Assembly: GCA_022113835.1 (NCBI GenBank)
Contig: JAILWY010000006.1
Coordinates: 2,666,001 to 2,730,000, forward strand
Source of the DNA: Atopsyche davidsoni
Taxonomy: Eukaryota > Arthropoda > Insecta > Trichoptera > Hydrobiosidae
DNA: 64,000 bases
Direction of reading: 5' to 3'
Made by a program: the position numbers and the translations under genes. The notes beneath the pieces were generated by a model that was not told where the DNA came from, did no database searches, and saw only the letters and a program-made list of their open reading frames with translations. Below are positions 62,001 to 64,000 of this stretch, piece after piece; within the stretch, counting starts at the first letter, position 1; every line of letters begins with the position of its first letter.

Positions 62001-63607
62001 AGTACAAAAAAATGAGTGTCATCAATCAAATAATCGACGAAAACATTTTAATGCTAGTAAGTGCAATTTAAGTGCCATGATAGTAAAGTAACTTTTTGAA
62101 ATTGTTAATAATCGAATAAAAAAGTTTAAAAAACTAATAATGACTGATTACACTTGTTTCTTATAGCATCTTTAAGTGAATCTATGTACATATTACTCCA
62201 TAAACTGTATATTCGTTACGACCATTCATAAAGTAGGTTAAGATTTATTTAAAAATCCCCGGGTCTAATTAGTTTAATGACACCTGTCTTATTTTGTTTG
62301 TTTAGGCCTCAAAACGTAATTATAGTGCAGCGGGTTGCACGCAAACTGATCTCATAAATATACAGTAAAAATATATATTTATCTTCCTGTTATTAAAATA
62401 TAACAATAGACAAGACACTCAACTGAAAAAAAAAAAAAAAAAAAAACCCTAATGCAAAACAATTTACAGCAATCATTTCCTACCAATAGATCATTTCATA
62501 CACTAGAGTTAGTGTTTGTTAATGTTTACTTGTATATTGCACTGTAAAATTATTAGTTCCAGTTTATAGTAAGATATAAAAATTTTAAGATAGGATTTAG
62601 TGATGTAAGTTCACTGATCGATGTGTGCAAATTATTTAAAATGGCTTCGTTGTTAGCAATCGAAACAATGATGGCACACATTCTCGACGCCAAAATTAAA
62701 AAAGCTTACGGTGAATGGGGCGTGACGATAGCCGCGATCGCGTCTTCCGGCAGGCGAGGCGCGCTTTGTTTGTAATTTATTTTAAAACGCAAGTACAAAG
62801 GATCTTCGCTCCCGGCGCACGTCTGTGAGTCGCAGCATCCTTGGGAATAGACCAGAAAACTCATTCGAAGCCTTAATTTATATACTCTGTATACGTTTTT
62901 CAAATATATTTCGTTTACTCTTATAATTTTTATACACTCGCACTAGTTAATTTACACTTACAAGTTCATATTCTATCTTATAAAAGCTTTAATTTAATTT
63001 GAATATATTTTGTATGAAATTTATTATTACTAAATATATAATGAATAAATCAAGTGTCTCTAGACTTTGGTAAAATAAAATATTAAAATGTGTTGCAGGG
63101 TCCGTAATAGTTCGTGAAAGTTAAAATCTGAAAAAAAAATTAAGTTTTGAATATTTACATTCTACGAGTATTTATGTATCAAAAAGAAAATATAAGTGAC
63201 AGTATTATTTATTATACGGCAATTTATGTTTTAATTGCGTTTAAATTATCATCGTAAAATTGTACTGCTTTTTAATAATATTTTAAATCAACGTTAATTA
63301 CAGGGCGTTATTTTTATTAAAAAATTACAAATATTTGAAAACGAACACCTATTTATTTTATACCAAAGAAATAAATTTATATCTTACAAAAGTTTGAACC
63401 AGAACATAGTACTGGTATATTTTAATGTATACACAGGAGAAGAAGGAAAGAGCGATTTAAACATTGTTCAAAAAATTAGAGCATGCAATGCATAATGTGA
63501 CGGCTCACCTTCGAGCCGTTTTTAACGATTTCCTTGTCTTTAATTTGCATACTCCAAATGAGATCTCCCTTGAGCGGTAATTTCTTCAGTCCCTTTTCGA
63601 GACTCAT
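1299..63607 (-). CDS. tacc: Transforming acidic coiled-coil protein (TACC), whole gene, 14 coding exons
   Basis: TACC proteins bind the XMAP215/ch-TOG/Msps microtubule polymerase through a C-terminal coiled coil and stabilise centrosomal and spindle microtubules; Aurora A phosphorylation helps recruit them. The family call rests on the end of the protein, IKDIEELTAICDELI, which is the TACC-domain signature, on the coiled coil of about 220 residues before it, and on the ESLLVRFDPL motif in exon 6. Exons: 63509-63607, 46705-46792, 45140-45250, 39478-44493, 38543-38731, 8506-8697, 7178-7271, 6656-6803, 5044-5127, 3799-3882, 2622-2815, 2230-2391, 1880-2029, 1299-1479. All introns are GT-AG, phases agree at every junction, and the total is 6792 nt (2263 residues plus stop). 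The protein is much longer than usual for the family because of exon 4. Exons 2-14 are firm; exon 1 is the least certain. The start could instead be one of the alternative first exons listed separately. Confidence 0.9.
1480..1879 (-). other. TACC intron 13
   Basis: GT-AG intron of 400 bp. It contains a perfect 18-bp inverted repeat (1649-1666 with 1684-1701), listed separately. Nothing else was recognised. Confidence 0.85.
1649..1701. repeat. Perfect 18-bp stem inverted repeat in intron 13
   Basis: CTTTTATATGGTACAAGT at 1649-1666 is exactly reverse-complemented at 1684-1701 with a 17-nt spacer, and the flanks extend the match imperfectly. It would fold into a strong hairpin in the TACC pre-mRNA. 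It may be a tiny terminal-inverted-repeat element or a hairpin RNA; no target-site duplication was evident. Confidence 0.85.
1880..2029 (-). CDS. tacc: TACC exon 13: coiled-coil segment
   Basis: Acceptor ttttcag ends at 2030 and donor gtgag starts at 1879. It encodes KYERCKSMVQGYKQNEEILK followed by a further coiled-coil stretch, parallel to the YEKMK..GFRKNEEVLK region of vertebrate TACC domains. 150 nt, entered with 1 nt and left with 2 nt of split codons. Residues 2154-2203. Confidence 0.95.
2230..2391 (-). CDS. tacc: TACC exon 12: coiled-coil segment
   Basis: Acceptor tttccag, donor gttagt. It encodes IIMEEYERTMSHFFGEREAE and then an acidic/basic heptad-rich run ending NMEHSFNDIHT. Residues 2100-2153. 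The end joins exon 13 as HT-KYERC, matching the family pattern before the YEK motif. Confidence 0.95.
2622..2815 (-). CDS. tacc: TACC exon 11: start of the coiled-coil domain
   Basis: Acceptor ctttcag, donor gtaagt. It begins in phase 0 with EPDMDPRLLTELQSVKEMLG and continues as a predicted coiled coil to DHRKM. Residues 2036-2099. This is where the TACC domain proper begins. Confidence 0.93.
2816..3798 (-). other. TACC intron 10
   Basis: 983 bp of AT-rich intron with no recognised element. Confidence 0.85.
3799..3882 (-). CDS. tacc: TACC exon 10: proline-rich linker
   Basis: 84 nt, phase 0 at both ends, so it could be skipped without changing frame. It encodes SVSSAIAAIDRLISLGGTPP followed by further prolines and VVQPK. 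Acceptor ctttcag, donor gtaatt. Residues 2008-2035, just before the coiled coil. Confidence 0.88.
3883..5043 (-). other. TACC intron 9
   Basis: 1161 bp, AT-rich. A short run of TCCAATCCAATCCAA (about 4361-4376) is the only visible simple repeat. Confidence 0.8.
5044..5127 (-). CDS. tacc: TACC exon 9: Ser/Thr/Pro linker
   Basis: Another 84-nt phase-0/phase-0 exon. It encodes VVTPAISTRQQYMPSTPLSS and then KTAPSPAK, with several S/T-P sites. Acceptor taccag, donor gttaat. Residues 1980-2007. Like exon 10 it is frame-neutral if skipped. Confidence 0.87.
5128..6655 (-). other. TACC intron 8
   Basis: 1528 bp of AT-rich intron. No mobile element or RNA gene recognised. Confidence 0.8.
6656..6803 (-). 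CDS. tacc: TACC exon 8: Ser/Gln-rich linker
   Basis: Acceptor tttccag, donor gttacc. It encodes TMSSVDQSLSALTLQSVPPQ, an Asn/Gly-rich stretch and IQLSEKPTQ, then joins exon 9 in phase 0. Residues 1930-1979. No known domain; predicted disordered. Confidence 0.88.
6804..7177 (-). other. TACC intron 7
   Basis: 374 bp. Nothing recognised. Confidence 0.8.
7178..7271 (-). CDS. tacc: TACC exon 7: acidic/serine linker
   Basis: Acceptor gtttcag, donor gtaaag. It encodes DDTSPVQNNYLVESCSSDSS and SLSFAHSEGKTL, entered with 2 nt and left with 2 nt of split codons. Residues 1899-1929. The same acceptor phase also accepts the short first exon at 7645-7672. Confidence 0.88.
7272..8505 (-). other. TACC intron 6
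   Basis: 1234 bp. It contains the candidate short-isoform first exon at 7645-7672. A short (AT)n stretch (7631-7642) lies right at that exon's donor. Nothing else seen. Confidence 0.8.
7645..7672 (-). CDS. tacc: Candidate alternative first exon of a short TACC isoform (MASNFRHGP-)
   Basis: Minus-strand ATG at 7672 in a strong context (AAAATGG: A at -3, G at +4). It encodes MASNFRHGP plus one nucleotide G before donor CAG/gtatat. Exon 7 begins with the two nucleotides AT, so the junction codon is GAT and the frame continues as PDDTSPVQ. The resulting protein would be 374 residues: exons 7-14 with the whole TACC domain but neither exon 4 nor the Aurora-motif exon 6. The evidence is phase fit, start context and donor only; transcript evidence is absent. 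Confidence 0.6.
8506..8697 (-). CDS. tacc: TACC exon 6: Aurora-A-type motif exon
   Basis: Acceptor tttcacag, donor gtcagt. It encodes FEDPAALDFLVNRGSGNRGG and then REFCKESLLVRFDPLVG. The SLLVRFDPL core corresponds to the conserved SLYLKFDPL-type motif of vertebrate TACCs, whose serine (Ser558 of human TACC3) is phosphorylated by Aurora A. The equivalent serine codon is AGC at 8615-8617, residue 1862 of the long model. Position -2 is Lys rather than the usual Arg. Entered with 2 nt (junction codon GTG, Val) and left with 1 nt. Confidence 0.93.
10950..10978. repeat. (CTGGTG)n tandem repeat
   Basis: Nearly five copies of a 6-bp CTGGTG unit inside a GC-rich patch. It explains the artificial Leu/Val and Ala/Pro runs in overlapping reading frames. 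Confidence 0.85.
11541..11591. repeat. GTGAAGTAAA 10-bp tandem repeat
   Basis: Five copies of a 10-bp unit, the first reading GTGAAGTGAA. The repeat generates spurious Leu/Phe/Thr-rich reading frames on the minus strand. Confidence 0.9.
13054..13099. repeat. TCAGGTGTG-type 10-bp tandem repeat
   Basis: About five imperfect copies of (T)GTCAGGTGTG, with C/G interchange at one position, next to a GC-rich block. Minisatellite; no coding content. Confidence 0.85.
16381..16945 (+). mobile_element. LTR-like remnant with tandem U3-type duplication
   Basis: Two diverged copies of a block of about 166 bp start near 16408 (ggccgctaaaaggtgtttt) and 16574 (ggccactaagaggtgtttt). They share AATCC...TTTTGGGTT-like words. 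They are followed by a TATA box (TATAAAA, 16723-16729) and an AATAAA signal (16747-16752). Duplicated upstream blocks, TATA box and close poly(A) signal in this order are the layout of a retrotransposon LTR. No gag/pol reading frame is nearby, so it would be a solo LTR. I could not fix the ends or a target-site duplication, so the boundaries are approximate. Confidence 0.45.
16782..16925. repeat. Inverted/dispersed GTATCTCTCG motif
   Basis: GACGTATCTCTCG (16782-16794) recurs in inverted orientation as GAGAGATAC (16855-16863) and CGAGATACGTC (16915-16925), downstream of the LTR-like TATA/AATAAA. It could be part of the same element or a foldback. Confidence 0.6.
19932..19976 (-). repeat. Degenerate tRNA-derived SINE fragment
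   Basis: On the minus strand GTGATAGTGCAACGGTTAG (19958-19976) fits a Pol III A box and the block at 19932-19945 is a decayed B box at tRNA-like spacing. The tRNA fold is not intact. The full extent of the element is not visible. Confidence 0.4.
24500..24503. repeat. piggyBac target-site duplication, left (TTAA)
   Basis: TTAA directly precedes the left terminal inverted repeat and is repeated at 26512-26515 after the right one, the hallmark of piggyBac integration. Confidence 0.93.
24504..24516 (+). repeat. piggyBac left terminal inverted repeat
   Basis: CCCTTAAATGCAT, identical to the reverse complement of 26499-26511. Confidence 0.95.
24756..24947 (+). other. Probable 5' leader intron of the piggyBac transposase
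   Basis: Strong donor GAAG/gtaagtaag at 24756 and acceptor tgttttgcag ending at 24947, immediately before ATG at 24948. Length 192 bp. The preceding exon has no in-frame start, so this is a 5' UTR intron. It means translation starts at 24948 rather than at the upstream ATG at 24942, which is intronic. Confidence 0.65.
24866..24895 (+). repeat. piggyBac left subterminal inverted repeat with internal palindrome
   Basis: 30 bp that matches the reverse complement of 26351-26380 at 25 of 30 positions and ends in ATGCATTTA, echoing the terminal repeat. The first half is itself a hairpin (TGTTGTA...TACAACA). Likely transposase-binding or end-pairing sequence by analogy with internal repeats of piggyBac. 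Confidence 0.8.
24948..25184 (+). pseudogene. piggyBac transposase, N-terminal acidic piece
   Basis: ATG right at the leader acceptor, then MRPMNSKDMEEYLAQIDDGE and a strongly acidic stretch rich in Glu and Asp, ending LINETPAT-stop. An acidic disordered N-terminus is normal for piggyBac transposases. The reading frame stops at 25182-25184, where the C-terminal piece continues in another frame. The stretch that should follow (the N-terminal part of the DDE_Tnp_1_7 domain) is absent from the DNA. Confidence 0.8.
25165..26337 (+). pseudogene. piggyBac transposase, catalytic and C-terminal piece
   Basis: Open frame of 390 codons beginning near HDRLHKIRP, the sequence that in family members comes just before the catalytic core. 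All three catalytic aspartates are visible in family context: LSIDEQM, IIYFDNFYTS and GGVDLMDS. The C-terminus is the cysteine-rich domain (CKMPRC, CEKCGVALC, HCF). Missing relative to family members is roughly 100-150 residues before this piece. The overlap with the N-terminal piece (25165-25184) marks a deletion junction that also shifts frame. An AATAAA at 26391-26396 can serve as its poly(A) signal. Confidence 0.9.
26351..26380 (-). repeat. piggyBac right subterminal inverted repeat
   Basis: Inverted partner of 24866-24895 (25 of 30 identical). It again contains a self-complementary arm (TGTTGCA...TGCAACA) adjacent to an ATGCAT core. Confidence 0.8.
26499..26511 (-). repeat. piggyBac right terminal inverted repeat
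   Basis: ATGCATTTAAGGG, an exact inverted copy of the left end, followed by TTAA at 26512-26515. Confidence 0.95.
26516..26570 (+). repeat. tRNA-like SINE split by the piggyBac insertion (right half)
   Basis: The right flank contains a B-box-like ACGAGTTTGAACTCTGC (about 26540-26556). The left flank ends GGTGGGCGAAAGGTTTAA (24486-24503). Closing the gap at one TTAA places an A-box-like GGGCGAAAGGTTTAAGTC at tRNA-like distance from the B box. I infer that piggyBac landed in the A box of an older tRNA-derived retroposon. Confidence 0.45.
31233..31272 (-). CDS. tacc: Candidate alternative first exon of a mid-length TACC isoform (MSKHYGSRVAPSD-)
   Basis: Minus-strand ATG at 31272 (G at -3) encodes MSKHYGSRVAPSD plus one nucleotide G, followed by a consensus donor gtgagtgcg. 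Exon 6 starts with TG, so the junction codon is GTG and the frame continues VFEDPAALDF exactly as from exon 5. The isoform would have 442 residues: the Aurora-motif exon and the full TACC domain without the 1672-residue exon 4 region. Around the exon the base composition is locally GC-richer. The evidence is the match of start, donor and phase; no transcript data. Confidence 0.6.
31632..31648 (+). repeat. tRNA-derived SINE fragment (B box / T arm)
   Basis: TCGGGTTGAGATCCCGC forms a perfect T-arm-like stem (CGGG/CCCG) with a 7-nt loop and resembles the Pol III B box GGTTCGAATCC. No good A box is seen upstream, so the piece is truncated or decayed. Confidence 0.4.
33887..34008. repeat. 12-bp GC-rich minisatellite (GGCTCCTGGCGA)10
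   Basis: Ten head-to-tail 12-bp units over 122 bp with only one visible substitution (GCGCGG in the ninth unit). Because 12 is a multiple of 3, all frames stay open (ARLL, APGE, EPRQ runs). None of these ORFs is a gene: no other coding signal flanks them. Confidence 0.95.
34308..34373 (+). repeat. Degenerate tRNA-derived SINE
   Basis: A-box-like TAGCATAGTGAATAGAG (34308-34324) and B-box-like CGTTCAAATCATA (34361-34373) occur at tRNA spacing. Anticodon and acceptor stems do not fold, so this is a retroposon rather than a functional tRNA. Confidence 0.45.
35100..35720. other. GC-rich island, possible promoter region
   Basis: Strongly GC- and CpG-rich block within AT-rich intron, the largest in the window. 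It carries short imperfect repeats (GACGGAGACGGAGAC-like near 35657-35680). A minus-strand ATG in good context (AAATGGG, near 35213) opens a short frame but has no consensus donor. No coding call is made. Confidence 0.35.
37753..37794. repeat. 21-bp tandem duplication
   Basis: AAAATATTATTTTTATAAAG plus T is repeated twice exactly, within AT-rich intron sequence. Confidence 0.9.
38543..38731 (-). CDS. tacc: TACC exon 5
   Basis: Acceptor tttcag, donor gtacct. It encodes SPGLLSILSDNFFPFDSEPQ, then a Ser/Thr/Pro-rich stretch ending MKLLHQL. Residues 1772-1834. Entered with 2 nt and left with 1 nt; it joins exon 4 as SSE-H-SPGLL and exon 6 as HQL-V-FEDP. No known domain. Confidence 0.88.
38732..39477 (-). 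other. TACC intron 4
   Basis: 746 bp, AT-rich; nothing recognised. Confidence 0.8.
39478..44493 (-). CDS. tacc: TACC exon 4: 5-kb acidic repeat-rich exon
   Basis: One uninterrupted coding exon of 5016 nt (residues 100-1771). Acceptor cggcacatcag, donor gtgagt. It starts KGAKPSLNQVFFTPTEDSAR and ends FDDEDFTTSSE. It is acidic and rich in Asp, Glu, Asn, Ser and Thr, with no globular domain visible. Three internal repeat families are listed separately: NKT-type repeats, DCDD motifs, and a nine-copy NPF/TPDREL array. The region replaces the N-terminal SDP-repeat part of vertebrate TACCs in position. An ATG at 44554 extends the open frame upstream with a hydrophobic run, but that part is intronic because the spliced frame from exon 3 joins at 44493. 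Confidence 0.93.
40145..41180 (-). repeat. tacc: Nine-copy NPF / NTPDREL protein repeat array
   Basis: Within exon 4, about residues 1205-1550, a unit of 20-50 residues recurs nine times. Its core is ENPFVSKSKVFNTPDREL with variants such as INPFQTRSKVANTPDREL and FNPFATRCKIGNSPEREL. Seven copies keep NPF, a tripeptide known to bind EH domains; most keep a T/S-P site. Copies 5-7 are nearly identical at protein and DNA level, so they are recent duplications. Copies 3 and 4 are decayed. Confidence 0.92.
41354..41750 (-). repeat. tacc: Three PMDCDD-type motifs
   Basis: MECDDC (about 41737-41750), EPMDCDDYA (about 41581-41604) and EPMDCDTS (about 41354-41374) recur at intervals of about 60-75 residues, each preceded by Gln/Asn-rich sequence. 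This is a second degenerate repeat family in exon 4; function unknown. Confidence 0.75.
42090..43650 (-). repeat. tacc: Degenerate INNKTxxLNxS protein repeats
   Basis: About residues 381-900 contain repeated versions of INNKTVELNLS: LINNKTFDVA, FNNKTIDLNFS, VHNKTIVKG, INQTFDLNS, INDKTIDIG and KNKTCELKP. Spacing varies. They suggest expansion of exon 4 by repeated small duplications. A 21-bp tandem duplication encoding DTTIDLK twice lies at 42792-42833. Confidence 0.75.
42792..42833 (-). repeat. tacc: 21-bp in-frame tandem duplication in exon 4
   Basis: Two copies of a 21-bp unit (one mismatch) encode a doubled DTTIDLK. The low divergence indicates a recent slippage event. Confidence 0.9.
44494..45139 (-). 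other. TACC intron 3
   Basis: 646 bp. It contains a 63-bp tandem duplication close to the exon 4 acceptor, listed separately; otherwise AT-rich. Confidence 0.8.
44569..44694. repeat. 63-bp tandem duplication near the exon 4 acceptor
   Basis: Two adjacent copies of a 63-bp unit starting gaagagaaaaataaaaatt (44569-44631 and 44632-44694) with one visible difference. It lies 76 bp upstream of the exon 4 acceptor, in the branch-point neighbourhood side of the intron. Confidence 0.95.
45140..45250 (-). CDS. tacc: TACC exon 3
   Basis: Acceptor attccag, donor gtgagg. It encodes SSDSSLDYGSANEDSAPRDD and SLIVAFSDINLNTPKT. Residues 63-99. Entered with 2 nt and left with 1 nt; it joins exon 4 as PKT-G-KGAKPS. 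Acidic and serine-rich. Confidence 0.9.
45251..46704 (-). other. TACC intron 2
   Basis: 1454 bp, AT-rich; no element recognised. Confidence 0.8.
46705..46792 (-). CDS. tacc: TACC exon 2
   Basis: Acceptor tgtttcag, donor gtaagc. Phase 0 at its start: TASGAQSPELQDVPANQLPV and then PASKNKITD. Residues 34-62. The phase-0 start makes it the natural acceptor for first exons that end on a whole codon, as three candidates upstream do. Confidence 0.85.
46793..52274 (-). other. TACC intron 1, 3' part
   Basis: No gene recognised on either strand. It holds GC-richer patches at about 48340-48380, 50460-50560 and 51420-51620. The short ORFs in these patches lack family features or in-phase consensus donors. 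Confidence 0.6.
52275..52343 (-). CDS. tacc: Weak candidate alternative first exon (MDFLSRLLRKSP-)
   Basis: Minus-strand ATG at 52343 has a perfect Kozak context (CCCACCATGG) and is preceded by about 100 nt of GC-rich sequence that looks like a 5' UTR/promoter. It encodes MDFLSRLLRKSPAADMFASS and PPQ, 23 codons ending in phase 0 at CAG/gttgtg, which would fit exon 2. The donor is poor and the frame stops seven codons later, so splicing here is uncertain. Confidence 0.3.
52344..53946 (-). other. TACC intron 1, segment before the MITE
   Basis: GC-rich directly upstream (minus sense) of 52343, to about 52440, then AT-rich. Around 53290-53560 lies a moderately GC-rich stretch. On the plus strand it ends in a short ATG frame before gtgagt at 53567. 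That could be a divergent first exon, but nothing downstream supports it. Confidence 0.5.
53947..54355. mobile_element. pogo/Tigger-like MITE, 409 bp
   Basis: Terminal inverted repeats of 23 bp with three mismatches: CAGTAATACCCCGCTTTA... at 53947-53969 and its inverse ending ...CCCCGCTT family sequence at 54333-54355. TA flanks both sides (53945-53946 and 54356-54357). CA-initiated ends with TA duplication are typical of Tc1/mariner-pogo elements. The interior has scattered TACGCGAA words and no transposase, so it is non-autonomous. Confidence 0.88.
55789..55844 (+). repeat. Degenerate tRNA-derived SINE
   Basis: TAGCTCTGTGGTAAGAATCG (55789-55808) is a good Pol III A box; GGCCGGGTCTCC (55833-55844) is a decayed B box. 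The intervening AAAGCCGAGAG resembles the anticodon-arm region of lepidopteran tRNA-derived SINEs. Confidence 0.5.
56031..56093. repeat. (AT)n microsatellite, about 63 bp
   Basis: Uninterrupted AT dinucleotide repeat, likely polymorphic. Confidence 0.97.
57799..57810 (+). repeat. tRNA-like B box, SINE fragment
   Basis: GGGTTCAAATAC fits the Pol III B box. The upstream ACCTAGTCGTGATAGC is a poor A box. Probably the remains of a SINE. Confidence 0.3.
57879..57945 (+). repeat. Degenerate tRNA-derived SINE
   Basis: AGGCTAGTGGTTAAAAC (from 57879) resembles an A box and GAGTGAACCTTTGCTC (57930-57945) a B box, at tRNA-like spacing. No intact cloverleaf. Confidence 0.45.
59482..59583 (-). CDS. tacc: Candidate alternative first exon (MRLKGIGDPRCPAPK-)
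   Basis: Minus-strand ATG at 59583 (A at -3) opens 34 codons, MRLKGIGDPRCPAPKIFLFD then LSPTKYPFGHQRQQ. They end exactly on a codon at a consensus donor CAA/gtaagtacg. Phase 0 fits exon 2 (TASGAQSP). The peptide has no simple-sequence bias and looks protein-like in an AT-rich intron. It may be an alternative TACC N-terminus or a fragment of something I do not recognise. The phase match alone would occur by chance one time in three. Confidence 0.45.
59584..63508 (-). other. TACC intron 1, 5' part
   Basis: GC-rich and compositionally complex at about 60100-60900, otherwise AT-rich. A 21-nt poly(A) run on the plus strand at 62426-62446 may mark the tail of a retroposed sequence, but nothing identifiable precedes it. 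No gene recognised. Confidence 0.55.
62426..62446 (+). repeat. Poly(A) tract of 21 nt
   Basis: Longest homopolymer in the window. It could be a retroposon tail; no flanking duplication was identified. Confidence 0.9.
63509..63607 (-). CDS. tacc: TACC exon 1 (MSLEKGLKKLPLKGD-)
   Basis: ATG at 63607 (G at -3) opens 33 codons, MSLEKGLKKLPLKGDLIWSM then QIKDKEIVKNGSK. They end in phase 0 at a strong donor AAG/gtgagc and join exon 2 as NGSK-TASGAQ. It is the farthest upstream candidate and has the best combined signals, so I use it as the start of the long isoform. The following intron is 16.7 kb, so it needs transcript support. Confidence 0.7.
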
Positions 63608-64000
63608 CGCTATTTATACAAAAACACCGCACCGCCAAAAAATCGCAAAATCACAGGGGCGCAAAATGATATTACACTGAATAAATTCAAAATACAATAA
63701 ACAACACAAAGCAAAAGAGTTAGAACAGTATCAATAAATAATTGAACACTTTGACCGATCGGAAGTTACTAGAAGCTTCGGCAGGTTTGTGGAAGTGTTG
63801 CCGGTGTCGGGGTCGGTATGCGGCCTGAGACAAAGGCGCGGTCGCACTGCGCGTGTGGCACGCGCGTCGTGCGCGCCGGCACTGCCTGGCCTGGCCTGGC
63901 CGTGCCCGCGCGTGCAAGAGTCGCCCGCGTCTCCGCAAAAAGGAACGCCACGCCACGCCACGCCGCAGCCAGGACAGGGCTGAAGCGAGTCCTCGCAACC
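63608..64000 (-). promoter_or_regulatory. tacc: Presumed 5' UTR/promoter side of TACC
   Basis: Sequence upstream of the exon 1 ATG. A GC-rich block at about 63780-63990 carries short CCTGG and CGCCA repeats and could be the promoter. TATAAATAG lies only a few bases before the ATG, too close to act as a TATA box for this start. The transcription start cannot be set. Confidence 0.35.

Noticed and set aside
1..64000. CRISPR arrays, bacterial operons, ribosome binding sites, rRNA
   Set aside because: The window is intron-rich eukaryotic DNA; no regularly spaced repeats or rRNA-like sequence were seen.

Overview
The window is AT-rich eukaryotic DNA with long introns, GT-AG splice sites, scattered degenerate tRNA-like retroposons, an insect-style piggyBac element and a pogo-like MITE. 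It reads as an insect genome. A lepidopteran origin is my best guess, but it is an inference from style, not proven by any one sequence.

One gene fills almost the whole window. It lies on the minus strand, from an ATG at 63607 to a stop at 1299-1301, and encodes a transforming acidic coiled-coil protein (TACC). I assembled 14 coding exons by hand. All 13 introns begin GT and end AG, every junction phase agrees, and the exons sum to 6792 nt, giving a 2263-residue protein. Exon 4 alone is 5016 nt (39478-44493) and encodes a low-complexity acidic region with three families of degenerate repeats. Exon 6 carries the conserved ESLLVRFDPL motif around the Aurora-A-type serine. Exons 11-14 encode the C-terminal coiled-coil TACC domain. 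The family recruits the microtubule polymerase XMAP215/ch-TOG (Msps in flies) to centrosomes and spindle microtubules.

The most interesting result is a set of short minus-strand ATG exons inside the introns whose splice phase matches the next TACC exon. They are 59482-59583 and (weaker) 52275-52343 feeding exon 2, 31233-31272 feeding exon 6, and 7645-7672 feeding exon 7. If used, they give full-length-like, 442-residue and 374-residue isoforms. The shorter two lack the repeat region but keep the TACC domain.

Layout: 1-1298 is 3' UTR or flank. 1299-8697 holds the compact 3' exons. 8698-38542 is a 29.8-kb intron with an LTR-like remnant (about 16.4-16.9 kb), a piggyBac element (24504-26511), minisatellites, GC-rich patches and SINE-like sequences. 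38543-46792 holds exons 5 to 2. 46793-63508 is a 16.7-kb first intron with a pogo-like MITE (53947-54355), an (AT)n tract, SINE-like pieces and two candidate alternative first exons. 63608-64000 is the presumed 5' UTR/promoter side with a GC-rich block. No other cellular protein-coding gene could be supported on either strand.
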